Shown in pieces: positions 53,532 through 62,886 of a DNA stretch of 64,000 nucleotides (positions within the stretch are counted from its first letter, which is position 1; each line of letters opens with the position of its first letter). The stretch covers positions 1 through 64,000 of the forward strand of contig NZ_QFVR01000006.1 of NCBI RefSeq assembly GCF_003143975.1. The letters are read 5' to 3'. This stretch comes from Kurthia sibirica. GTDB taxonomy: Bacteria > Bacillota > Bacilli > Bacillales_A > Planococcaceae. Made by a program: the position numbers and the translations under genes. The notes under the pieces were generated by a model. It made no database searches. It saw only the letters and a program-made list of their open reading frames with translations, and was not told the DNA's origin.

Positions 53532-55214
53532 TTGAGTGATTATGCGATCAATTATGTTGAAACTAGAAATAATAATATGACAGTTGAAGTGAATGGTTTT
53601 TTATTACATAGTAAGTATGACCCTATAAAAGAAGCACAGCGAATTGCTGAGAAAGAATATGATCCACAAGGTTTATGTATTTTATTTGGTTATGGTTTAG
53701 GTTATTTAGCACAGGAAATACTGAATTTATCAATATACAATGACAATCTTCTTATTATTGATCCATTATATGAAAAAATAGATCATCAATTAACTATAGA
53801 TCTGACTGTAATGTCTGAAAAAAATGATAGAGAATGGGCACGATTGATTCACTCTAAATTATTGAATTATAGTAAAAAAATTAAAGTGATATGCGCTCCA
53901 AACTATGAGAAAATATGTGCTGAAGAGTATTCAAATATCTTGAAACAGGTAAAAAATATTCAAAGTACGAACCAAGTATTAGAAAATACGACACGAAATT
54001 TTTCTGAGATGTGGGAAAAAAATTATGTCTATAATTTACTGGAACTTAAAAATACAAGGAATTTTGATTCATTGACGGATAGTTATAGTTGTCCAATTAT
54101 TATCGCTTCTGGTGGTCCATCGTTGATTAAACAACTACCTTTGGTCAAAGAAATCCGCTCAAAAATCCTATTAGTTGCTGCAGGTTCTACGATTAATACC
54201 TTATTAAAATATGACATAATCCCAGATTATATTGTCAGTATTGATGGTGGAGAGATAAATTATGAACATTTTAAAAATATTAGTGATTTACCTACGACTT
54301 TAATCTCTAGTTTTAGTAATCATTATAAAATCCAACAGCAATGGAAAAATGATAAATATGTATTTTTAGATGGCGGAGATGCAGAATTTCAAAGCTATGT
54401 AGAAAGAACATTTGGCGTAACAGTCCCTCTCCTATATGGTGGAGCGTCGGTTGCGAATTATGCATTTTCATGTGCTATAAAAATGACGACTGGGCCGATT
54501 GCTCTTATCGGACAAGATTTAGCTTATACAGATTTTAAAACACATGCAGAAGCAAATGAAAATTATAAAATCGTTGATGAGCAATATATGAAGGCAAGAG
54601 GAATGTATTATACAGATGGTTATTATGAAGACCAAGTTTTAACGGATGATGCATTCTTACTCATGAAAAATGACTTTGAAAGATTGTATCAAGAACAAAG
54701 TCAAGGGAGAACCATTTTTAACTGTACAGAAGGCGGCATTAAAATAGATGGTATTCCACAAATTAGTTTCCACTCTTTTTGTTATGATGTTATTCAAGAG
54801 CAACAAGAAGTTTTATGCGCTACTAAAGTGCAAAAATATCATTTGAATAAAGCATTATATGAACAAAAACTAAAAGATGAAATACTGTTCATGGAACAAT
54901 CTATAAAGCAAATAAAAATTGCTCGAATTGCATTAACCAAAAATAGTGCAGCACCACAGTTTGATAAAAAAGTATTAAAAGAATTAGATAAGGCAGATCA
55001 ATTGGTAGTTAAGGTAAAAGAAAAAACAATTATAAATAGAATATTAGATCCGCTCATTTTAGATATAATGACAAAATTTATAGCGAAACCAAATGAAAAG
55101 CCAGAAGAAAAATATGTACGTATATTTACTCAAAATGAATATATGTATAGAATGCTTGAAGAAAATATCACAACATCAAAAACATACTTAGAATATATAA
55201 TGGGGGAATTGTAA
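53532..55214 (+). CDS. Maf-type motility-associated glycosyltransferase (DUF115/MAF_flag10)
   Basis: A 560-residue cytoplasmic protein with the DUF115 core: ILFGYGLGYLAQEIL (about residue 57), PIIIASGGPSLIKQLPLVKE (about 187), AGSTINTLLKYDIIPDYIVS and GGASVANYAFSCAIK then IALIGQDLAYTD (about 310). Maf proteins transfer pseudaminic or legionaminic acid to Ser/Thr of flagellin. It lies between the flagellin genes and the pse genes, which fits. TTG 53532 is chosen because AGGTGA lies five bases upstream; GTG 53523 overlaps that site. The last ~120 residues are helical. It overlaps the next gene by 1 bp. Confidence 0.85.
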   Translation: MSDYAINYVETRNNNMTVEVNGFLLHSKYDPIKEAQRIAEKEYDPQGLCILFGYGLGYLAQEILNLSIYNDNLLIIDPLYEKIDHQLTIDLTVMSEKNDREWARLIHSKLLNYSKKIKVICAPNYEKICAEEYSNILKQVKNIQSTNQVLENTTRNFSEMWEKNYVYNLLELKNTRNFDSLTDSYSCPIIIASGGPSLIKQLPLVKEIRSKILLVAAGSTINTLLKYDIIPDYIVSIDGGEINYEHFKNISDLPTTLISSFSNHYKIQQQWKNDKYVFLDGGDAEFQSYVERTFGVTVPLLYGGASVANYAFSCAIKMTTGPIALIGQDLAYTDFKTHAEANENYKIVDEQYMKARGMYYTDGYYEDQVLTDDAFLLMKNDFERLYQEQSQGRTIFNCTEGGIKIDGIPQISFHSFCYDVIQEQQEVLCATKVQKYHLNKALYEQKLKDEILFMEQSIKQIKIARIALTKNSAAPQFDKKVLKELDKADQLVVKVKEKTIINRILDPLILDIMTKFIAKPNEKPEEKYVRIFTQNEYMYRMLEENITTSKTYLEYIMGEL

Positions 55215-55528
55215 TGGAAGAGATTATTGAAAGTTATAATGAATATTTAACAAAGCTACCGGGAGGTTGTCTGGCAATTGCGACACTATTACGTGAGGGT
55301 GATTTACATGGAGCTTTATCAAGTATTAAAGATTTTTCAGAAGGTACAGGTTGGATTATGCAAGTGAATGAAAAATTAGCCGCTGTATCGACAATAGAAA
55401 AGATTGATTTTAAAAGAATTCAAGAATTTCTTTTGGAAATTAATTCAGGTTTAGAAATCCAAGATTTTGTACTTGTTGCAGATTTATTTGAATATGAAAT
55501 TGCACCATTTTTCGAATGTACTAATTGA
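55214..55528 (+). CDS. Small helical protein linked to the Maf glycosyltransferase
   Basis: A 104-residue acidic, mostly helical protein: EEIIESYNEYLTKLPGGCLA, then LREGDLHGALSSIKDFSEGT and a C-terminal VADLFEYEIAPFFE. I do not recognise a family. Its start overlaps the Maf stop (TAATG), so the two are made together and may interact; the pattern would suit a chaperone or adaptor that presents flagellin to Maf. That role is a guess. Confidence 0.6.
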   Translation: MEEIIESYNEYLTKLPGGCLAIATLLREGDLHGALSSIKDFSEGTGWIMQVNEKLAAVSTIEKIDFKRIQEFLLEINSGLEIQDFVLVADLFEYEIAPFFECTN

Positions 55529-55622
55529 TATTTTTTAAATATAACAGGAAGAACTTCATAAAAATTTAGGATAGACGATATAAAAACTATACTAAATGGC
55601 TTAAAAAAAGGTGGAAAAATAA

Positions 55623-56623
<1,001 letters not shown>

Positions 56624-56637
56624 AGGAGGTAAACAAA

Positions 56638-57363
56638 ATGGGCGTAACAGCAATCATTCAAGCTAGAATGGGATCAACTAGGTTGCCAGGGAAAATAATG
56701 AAGCAAGTAAATGGTAAATCTTTATTATTACATCAAATAGAACGTATAAGAAAATGTAAAAATATTGATCGTATTATAATTGCTACTACTATAGAAGAAC
56801 AGGATGATGAAATCGTCAAATTTTGTGAACATAATCGTATTCATTACTATCGTGGGGCAGAGCATGACGTACTAGCGCGCTATTATGAAACATGGAAGGC
56901 GTATGGTGGAGAAACGATTGTTAGACTCACTTCAGATTGTCCTATTATTGATTCTGAAGTTGTGGATGACACCATACAGTATTTTAAAAAAAACAGCTTT
57001 GATTATGTTTCAAATACAATTGAAAGAACTTTTCCAAGAGGGATGGATACGGAAGTATTTTCCAGTAGCGTTTTAGAAAAAACCTATCATGAGGCTAGTT
57101 TAATTAGTGAAAAAGAGCATGTTACAGCATATATTTATACACATGCAAATCTGTTTTCGATAGGTTCATATAAAGCTCAAAAAGATTATAGTAAATATCG
57201 TTGGACAGTTGATACAGATGAAGATTTTTTAGTAGTGAAAAATCTGATCGAAACTTCGGCTAGACAAAAGTTGCCCTTGAATCTACTCAATGCTGTAAAG
57301 TTGATGGAACATAATCCAGATTGGTTTGATATTAACGCTCACATCGAGCAGAAAAAAATATGA
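56638..57363 (+). CDS. pseF: Cytidylyltransferase, PseF (CMP-pseudaminate synthesis)
   Basis: The 241-residue nucleotidyltransferase starts with the loop AIIQARMGSTRLPGKIM, followed by RGAEHDVLARYYE, RLTSDCPIID and RWTVDTDEDF. This is the SpsF-type subgroup found in pse and legionaminic clusters. It activates pseudaminic acid to the CMP sugar used by Maf. TTAGGAGGTAA precedes the ATG. Identity as PseF rests on the complete pse set around it. Confidence 0.82.
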   Translation: MGVTAIIQARMGSTRLPGKIMKQVNGKSLLLHQIERIRKCKNIDRIIIATTIEEQDDEIVKFCEHNRIHYYRGAEHDVLARYYETWKAYGGETIVRLTSDCPIIDSEVVDDTIQYFKKNSFDYVSNTIERTFPRGMDTEVFSSSVLEKTYHEASLISEKEHVTAYIYTHANLFSIGSYKAQKDYSKYRWTVDTDEDFLVVKNLIETSARQKLPLNLLNAVKLMEHNPDWFDINAHIEQKKI

Positions 57364-57371
57364 GGGATTAA

Positions 57372-58436
57372 ATGAATATTCTATTTCGAGTTGACTCTGC
57401 TGCTGATATTGGCTCAGGTCACGTAATGCGCTGTTTAACATTAGCTGAACAACTGATTCATGAACATAACCATGTGGAATTTTTATGTAGAGATTTGAAT
57501 AATAATATAGCCAATCTTATTATTAATCGTGGTTTTGAAGTTCATATACTTAAGCAAATTCAAGGTTCTACAATAGAATGGACACAAGAAAATTGGTTTT
57601 TGGATAGTGCTGAATGTATTGAATTCATCGCTAGTAAACGAATTGATTTATTAATAGTCGATCATTATGGTCTTGATTATAAATGGGAAGAGCAATTAAG
57701 TAGAGTTGTGAAACGTATTATGGTGATTGATGATTTGGCGAATAGAAATCATCAATGTGATCTTTTGCTGGATCAAAATTATTATAAAGATTACCAACAG
57801 CGGTATTCAAATTTATTAGCAGATAAAACTATTCAATGTGTGGGACCAAGTTATGCATTGCTAAGAGAAGAATTTTTCGAGCAATATTCACAACCTAATT
57901 CCACTGTATTATTTATATTTTTTGGCTCAGCAGATGCTACTAATGAAACACAAAAAACATTGGAAGCCTGTATTCAATTGCAAAAAATAATTGATTTTTC
58001 GATAGAAGTAGTAATAGGACAACAAAATAAAAATAGTGAACTAATTAAGACTATTTGTATGAATATGAAAAATTGTCATTTGCATATTCAAGCCAATAAT
58101 ATGGCTGAAATCATAAGCCGATGTACTTTATCTATTGGTGCATGTGGCACAACTACATGGGAAAGGGCAATTCTCAGAGTTCCAAGCATTGTAATTGCCG
58201 TCGCAGAGAATCAAATTGAACTAGCCAAAAATTTACAATATGTAAATGCAATCAGTTTTTTAGGAGAGTATTCGAAAGTAAGTAGGCAAGATATTTATCA
58301 ACAGTTATTGGCAGTATTTACCGACTCAAAAATAGCAGAAGTTTGGTCGTCTAATATGGAATCTATTATAAAAAGAGAACATATGATTGACTATCCGCTA
58401 TTAAAAAAAATTGATGAGGTGGTTAAATTTTGTTAA
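57372..58436 (+). CDS. pseG: UDP-sugar hydrolase PseG
   Basis: The 354-residue GT-B-like protein begins FRVDSAADIGSGHVMRCLTLA, the PseG signature containing the catalytic His. IVDHYGLDYKWE and GACGTTTWERAILRVPSIV follow. It removes UDP from UDP-2,4-diacetamido-trideoxy-altrose. It overlaps pseH by 7 bp. Confidence 0.88.
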   Translation: MNILFRVDSAADIGSGHVMRCLTLAEQLIHEHNHVEFLCRDLNNNIANLIINRGFEVHILKQIQGSTIEWTQENWFLDSAECIEFIASKRIDLLIVDHYGLDYKWEEQLSRVVKRIMVIDDLANRNHQCDLLLDQNYYKDYQQRYSNLLADKTIQCVGPSYALLREEFFEQYSQPNSTVLFIFFGSADATNETQKTLEACIQLQKIIDFSIEVVIGQQNKNSELIKTICMNMKNCHLHIQANNMAEIISRCTLSIGACGTTTWERAILRVPSIVIAVAENQIELAKNLQYVNAISFLGEYSKVSRQDIYQQLLAVFTDSKIAEVWSSNMESIIKREHMIDYPLLKKIDEVVKFC

Positions 58437-58987
58437 ATATAAATAAATGCTCTATGGAATTAATCAATACTTCAACAAAAGATTTAGTTTTAGAATGGCG
58501 AAATAGTGAACGTATTCGAACTATGATGCTCAATCAAAAGTTGATAGAAAAAGAACAGCATGAGCAATGGTTTAATTCGTTATTTTTGAATAAAAATATA
58601 CTGGTCTATATTTTTAAATATAATAATGAACCAATGGGTGTTGTTACATTTACTAAATTAAACTACTCTGGAGATGTATGGGAGTGGGGCTTTTATATAG
58701 GGGAGAGTGAAGCGCCAAAAGGCATGGGGACTTTACTTGGTTATACGGCAATAGAGTTGTTATTTTATGAGTTGAAAAAGGATAAAGTAGTAGCAGAAGT
58801 ACTACATTACAACTTGATCAGTCTATCTTTTCACGAAAAGTTAGGTTTTCAAAAAGAAGGTATTTTAAGAAAACAAGTCTATTGTAATAGCCAATATGAA
58901 GATTTACATATGTTTGGTCTCTTTGAGTATGAGTGGCGAGAAAAAAGAGAGAAAATTCTTAGTACATTAGGAGCTGTTGGAAATTAA
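58430..58987 (+). CDS. pseH: N-acetyltransferase PseH (GNAT)
   Basis: A 185-residue GNAT protein with LVLEWRNSERIRTMMLNQ at the start, WGFYIGESEAPKGMGTLLGY as the acetyl-CoA-binding segment and NLISLSFHEKLGFQKEGILRK near the end. It acetylates the 4-amino group of the altrosamine intermediate. The TTG start at 58430 has AGGTGG seven bases upstream. It overlaps both pseG and pseI. Confidence 0.85.
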   Translation: MLNINKCSMELINTSTKDLVLEWRNSERIRTMMLNQKLIEKEQHEQWFNSLFLNKNILVYIFKYNNEPMGVVTFTKLNYSGDVWEWGFYIGESEAPKGMGTLLGYTAIELLFYELKKDKVVAEVLHYNLISLSFHEKLGFQKEGILRKQVYCNSQYEDLHMFGLFEYEWREKREKILSTLGAVGN

Positions 58988-60032
58988 TATTAGAGTAGAA
59001 AATCAATTAATTAGCAGTAATTCAAGACCATTTATCATAGCAGAAATGTCTGGTAATCATAATCAATCGTTAGAAAGAGCCTTGCAAATTGTTGAAGCAG
59101 CTGCAAAATCGGGCGCTCACGCTTTAAAAATCCAAACATATACAGCTGATACTATTACTTTAAATAGTGAACAGGCTGATTTTATGATTGAAGATCAAGA
59201 AAGTCTTTGGAAAAACAGGAAATTATATGATTTATATAACGAAGCTTATACACCTTGGGAATGGCATAAACCCATTTTTGATCGTGCAAAAGAATTAGGT
59301 ATGATTGCTTTTAGTACACCTTTTGATAATACAGCAGTCGATTTTTTAGAAACTTTGAATGTGCCTCTTTATAAAATTGCTTCTTTTGAAAATACAGATT
59401 TACCATTAATAAAAAGGGTGGCTGAAACGGGTAAACCGATGATTGTATCAACTGGAATGGCTTCAGTAGCAGAATTGGATGAACTTGTTAAAACGGCAAA
59501 AGAGGCTGGGTGCAAGGATTTAATATTGCTTAAATGCACTAGTACATATCCAGCTACTCCAGAAAATACAAATATAATTACAATTCCTCATATGAAAGAT
59601 TTATTTGATGTTCAAGTAGGTTTATCTGACCATACAATGGGGACTGGTGTATCTGTTGCCGCAGTTGCTTTAGGTGCTACCGTGATTGAAAAACACTTTA
59701 CGCTCTCAAGAGCAGAAGGTGGAGTAGATGCTGCATTTTCGCTAGAGCCTGCTGAAATGACAGCACTTGTTGAGGAAACGGAAAGAGCCTGGCAAGCAAT
59801 AGGCAAAGTTACTTATGGTCCTACTGAAAAAGAAAAAGCTTCTTTGAAATTTAGAAGATCTATTTATGTGTCAAATACGATTGTGGAAGGTGACCTTTTT
59901 ACTGAAGAGAATATTAAAATTGTGAGACCAGGTTTGGGGTTGGAACCTAAATATTATCCAATCTTATTAGGGAAAAAAGCGAAAAAATCCTATCAATTTG
60001 GTGAACCAATCAAATTTGATGATTTAATATAG
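58977..60032 (+). CDS. pseI: Pseudaminic acid synthase PseI
   Basis: The 351-residue NeuB-family enzyme has FIIAEMSGNHNQSLERAL, HALKIQTYTADTITL, IVSTGMASVAELDELV and the C-terminal SAF (antifreeze-like) domain with RRSIYVSNTIVEGDLFTEEN and IVRPGLG. It condenses phosphoenolpyruvate with the diacetamido-trideoxy sugar. The TTG start at 58977 lies inside pseH and matches the usual PseI N-terminal length. Confidence 0.92.
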   Translation: MEINIRVENQLISSNSRPFIIAEMSGNHNQSLERALQIVEAAAKSGAHALKIQTYTADTITLNSEQADFMIEDQESLWKNRKLYDLYNEAYTPWEWHKPIFDRAKELGMIAFSTPFDNTAVDFLETLNVPLYKIASFENTDLPLIKRVAETGKPMIVSTGMASVAELDELVKTAKEAGCKDLILLKCTSTYPATPENTNIITIPHMKDLFDVQVGLSDHTMGTGVSVAAVALGATVIEKHFTLSRAEGGVDAAFSLEPAEMTALVEETERAWQAIGKVTYGPTEKEKASLKFRRSIYVSNTIVEGDLFTEENIKIVRPGLGLEPKYYPILLGKKAKKSYQFGEPIKFDDLI

Positions 60033-60043
60033 GGGATGAGAAA

Positions 60044-61183
60044 ATGGCTAAAAGAAATGAATTTTTACCCTATGGTCAACAATCTATTTCAGATGACGAT
60101 ATTGCTGCGGTTTTAGAAACATTACAATCACCATTTTTGACAACTGGACCAAAAATTAAAGAATTTGAGAATGCCGTAGCTAATTATGTGGGTGTGAACT
60201 ATGCGGTAGCTTTTTCTAATGGAACAGCTGCGTTACACGGTGCCTGTTTTGCTGCTGGAATAGAAAAAGGTGATGAGGTAATTACAACACCGATTACTTT
60301 TGCCGCAAGCGCAAATTGTGTGAGATATATGGATGGTACAGTTGTTTTTGCCGATATTGATAAAAAAACATATAATATCGATCCTCTGGAAATTCAAAAA
60401 AAAATCACATCAAATACAAAGGCTATTATTCCTGTAGATTTTACAGGTCAACCAGTTGATATGGATGAAATTATGACAATCGCACAGCAGCATAGTTTAG
60501 TCGTGATTGAGGATGCAGCTCATGCTCTGGGGGCAGATTATAAGGATAGAAAAGTAGGGGCTACTGCTCATATGACGATGTTTAGTTTTCATCCGGTAAA
60601 ACCGATTACTACCGCTGAGGGTGGTATGATTGTGACGAATGATAAAACTTATTATGATAAGCTATTGTCTTTTAGATCTCATGGAATTACTCATACACCC
60701 TATTCTGAAGAACAGGGTGCTTGGTATTATGAAATGATAGAGCTTGGTTACAATTATAGAATGACTGATATTCAAGCTGCACTTGGTTTATCACAAATGG
60801 CAAAATTAGATAAATTTATCGAAAAAAGACGTGAATTAGCGAATCTTTATACGATGGAATTGAAAGAAAATCAGCTCGTCCATCCACCCATGCAAAATAA
60901 GAACGCTTTATCAGGCTGGCATTTATATTCTATCCAATTAGATTTGGATAAGTTAGGTAAAACAAGACGGATGGTTTTCGATGAAATGCGCGCATCAAAT
61001 ATTGGTGTCCATGTACACTATATTCCCGTATATTGGCATCCATATTACGAGAAATTAGGTTATAAAAAAGGGATTTGTCCAATTGCAGAAAATTGGTATG
61101 AACATGCGTTGACACTACCGCTATTCCCTAAAATGACTGCCAAAGATATCAAAGATGTCGTACAATACTTCAAAAAAGAATAG
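60044..61183 (+). CDS. pseC: UDP-4-keto sugar aminotransferase PseC
   Basis: The 379-residue DegT/DnrJ/EryC1 PLP aminotransferase has FLTTGPKIKEFENAVANYVG, AFSNGTAALHGACFA, VVIEDAAHALGADY and FSFHPVKPITTAEGGMIVTN with the PLP-binding Lys in HPVKPIT. It aminates the PseB product at C4. GGGGATGAG precedes ATG 60044. It completes the PseB-C-H-G-I-F pathway. Confidence 0.9.
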   Translation: MAKRNEFLPYGQQSISDDDIAAVLETLQSPFLTTGPKIKEFENAVANYVGVNYAVAFSNGTAALHGACFAAGIEKGDEVITTPITFAASANCVRYMDGTVVFADIDKKTYNIDPLEIQKKITSNTKAIIPVDFTGQPVDMDEIMTIAQQHSLVVIEDAAHALGADYKDRKVGATAHMTMFSFHPVKPITTAEGGMIVTNDKTYYDKLLSFRSHGITHTPYSEEQGAWYYEMIELGYNYRMTDIQAALGLSQMAKLDKFIEKRRELANLYTMELKENQLVHPPMQNKNALSGWHLYSIQLDLDKLGKTRRMVFDEMRASNIGVHVHYIPVYWHPYYEKLGYKKGICPIAENWYEHALTLPLFPKMTAKDIKDVVQYFKKE

Positions 61184-61255
61184 TTAAGGGGTCATACTTA
61201 AATAAGTGAGGGCTTATATCTACACTAAGGTCTTTAAGATAGAGGGGGTGTAAAA

Positions 61256-62422
61256 ATGAAATGGACGAAAGAAGTTGCTAAAAACGGGGAGTATACTTTG
61301 AAACTAAATGATAAGTATATATATAGTAAATATAATCCTAAAAAAGATGTGGAAATATTCATGTCAAAAGAAGTAGACTTATCAAAAAATAAATTTATTA
61401 TGTTTGGCGTGGGTTTAGGGTATCATATTGAATATTTATTGAATGAAATCGAACAGGTAGAAATTCAATATATTTTAATTGATGAACAGGAATTGAATGA
61501 TGTAGTGAATCAAGAAATAGTTCATAGGGATAATGTCAAATTATTTCATAATGATAATTACTTTAGTAAAGATGCCCAATTTATTATTCCACAACCGTTT
61601 ATTAGTGCTATTGAACACACCCACCCCTTGTACGAATTCATTGAAGATATTAAAATTCGTCAAGTATCATATGAACGTTTTAAAGGACAGATGGTAGCAA
61701 ATTTTAATGAAAATATAAAATTATACAAACCGCTAGTAAATGAGCATCGAGAACATAAAAAGGCGGCTTTAATTTCTTCAGGCCCTTCAGCAACTGACAC
61801 CGTCAAGTGGTTGAAAAAGCATGAAGATGAGTTTGATATTTACTGTGTTGGTTCGGCTTTGCCGATCGCACTAGCCAATCAAATTAATGTAAAGGCCGTT
61901 TTTATTAGCGATGCACAAGCAGAAATTCAAAGACAAATTACATATGACTATACAGGGTTGTTAATTTTTTTATCAACGGCAAATTATGGAGCGGTTTTAA
62001 AACATCAAGGTGACAAGCAAATTATTTTTCAAAGAGGTTTTGATTTAGCGGAGAATTTTGCAGAAAAAAATGGAGCGTATTTATATGAAACAGGTGGTTC
62101 TGTTGCAACCACTGCTTTTTCATATATAGAAAAATTACAATATGCAGAACTCTATTTATTTGGGCAGGATTTAAGTTTTTCAATGGATGAAACACATGCT
62201 AAAACATCCACATCTGGAAAATCGGTACAAGATATTCGGAATTTAGTGGAAGTAGTTGCTAATGATGGTTCTATAGTGAAGTCGACACCAAATTTAGTAG
62301 CTTATAAGAGATGGTTTGACGTGGCATGTAAAAATACAACAATGACTGTATTTAACACAGCATATAAAGGTGCACAAATAAATCATGTGATTTTCTTGGA
62401 TGTTTTAATGGAAGCTAATTAA
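61256..62422 (+). CDS. Second Maf-like DUF115 glycosyltransferase
   Basis: The 388-residue protein shares the Maf/DUF115 core with the 53532 gene but lacks its long C-terminal helical part: FMFGVGLGYHIEYLL, AALISSGPSATDTVKWLKK, VFISDAQAEIQRQI and ETGGSVATTAFSYIEK then LYLFGQDLSFSMD. It probably glycosylates flagellin or another flagellar protein with CMP-pseudaminate. AGAGGGGGTG precedes ATG 61256. Two Maf genes bracket the pse genes, which suggests different acceptor sites. Confidence 0.82.
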   Translation: MKWTKEVAKNGEYTLKLNDKYIYSKYNPKKDVEIFMSKEVDLSKNKFIMFGVGLGYHIEYLLNEIEQVEIQYILIDEQELNDVVNQEIVHRDNVKLFHNDNYFSKDAQFIIPQPFISAIEHTHPLYEFIEDIKIRQVSYERFKGQMVANFNENIKLYKPLVNEHREHKKAALISSGPSATDTVKWLKKHEDEFDIYCVGSALPIALANQINVKAVFISDAQAEIQRQITYDYTGLLIFLSTANYGAVLKHQGDKQIIFQRGFDLAENFAEKNGAYLYETGGSVATTAFSYIEKLQYAELYLFGQDLSFSMDETHAKTSTSGKSVQDIRNLVEVVANDGSIVKSTPNLVAYKRWFDVACKNTTMTVFNTAYKGAQINHVIFLDVLMEAN

Positions 62423-62432
62423 CAGTGAAAGC

Positions 62433-62459
62433 TATATATTTTTTTAAATACTCCGATAT
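62433..62459 (+). promoter_or_regulatory. Possible SigD promoter of flaG-fliD
   Basis: TATA (62433-62436, consensus TAAA), 15 bp, TCCGATAT (62452-62459): seven of eight -10 bases match. It lies 34 bp before flaG. Confidence 0.55.
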
Positions 62460-62493
62460 AACTATAAAGTATGGAAGAGTAAGGAGGAATAGT

Positions 62494-62865
62494 ATGAAAA
62501 TTTCACCTGTAGATTATACCGACATTATAAAACCGACAGAATCGTCACCGAAAAAAGTGTCACTTAAAGAGCAACCTCAACAAGTCCTAGGTCAAGTGAA
62601 TGAGGCTATTTCGGAGATGACCGATGAACGAGGGGAACCAACAACCCAAGCTTATCAAATTGCTGTAAATAAGCTGAATGAATTTATGGATTACAATCAA
62701 AAAAATTCGAAATTTATTTTTCATAATGAATTAGAACGCTACTACGTTGAAATAGTAGATGCGACGACGCAAGAAGTTATTAAAGAAATCCCACCAAAAG
62801 AGCTGTTGGATGCATATTATAAAATGCAAAAACTAGTTGGGAAAATGTTTGATACAAAAGCGTAA
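62494..62865 (+). CDS. flaG: Flagellar protein FlaG
   Basis: The 123-residue protein has the FlaG C-terminal domain: LNEFMDYNQKNSKFIFHNEL, then YYVEIVDATTQEVIKEIPP and KELLDAYYKMQKLVGKMFD. It affects filament length and always precedes fliD. ATG 62494 is preferred since AAGGAGGAATAGT lies upstream; the longer frame from GTG 62425 would cross the promoter. Confidence 0.9.
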   Translation: MKISPVDYTDIIKPTESSPKKVSLKEQPQQVLGQVNEAISEMTDERGEPTTQAYQIAVNKLNEFMDYNQKNSKFIFHNELERYYVEIVDATTQEVIKEIPPKELLDAYYKMQKLVGKMFDTKA

Positions 62866-62886
62866 ATAGATGGAGGAGGAGTTTTA

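Noticed and set aside
55550-55600. SigD promoter before pseB (TAAA then GACGATAT)
   Set aside because: The spacing from TAAA to the -10-like box is only 11 bp. A similar string before flgK (46212-46240) has the same flaw, so both were left out.
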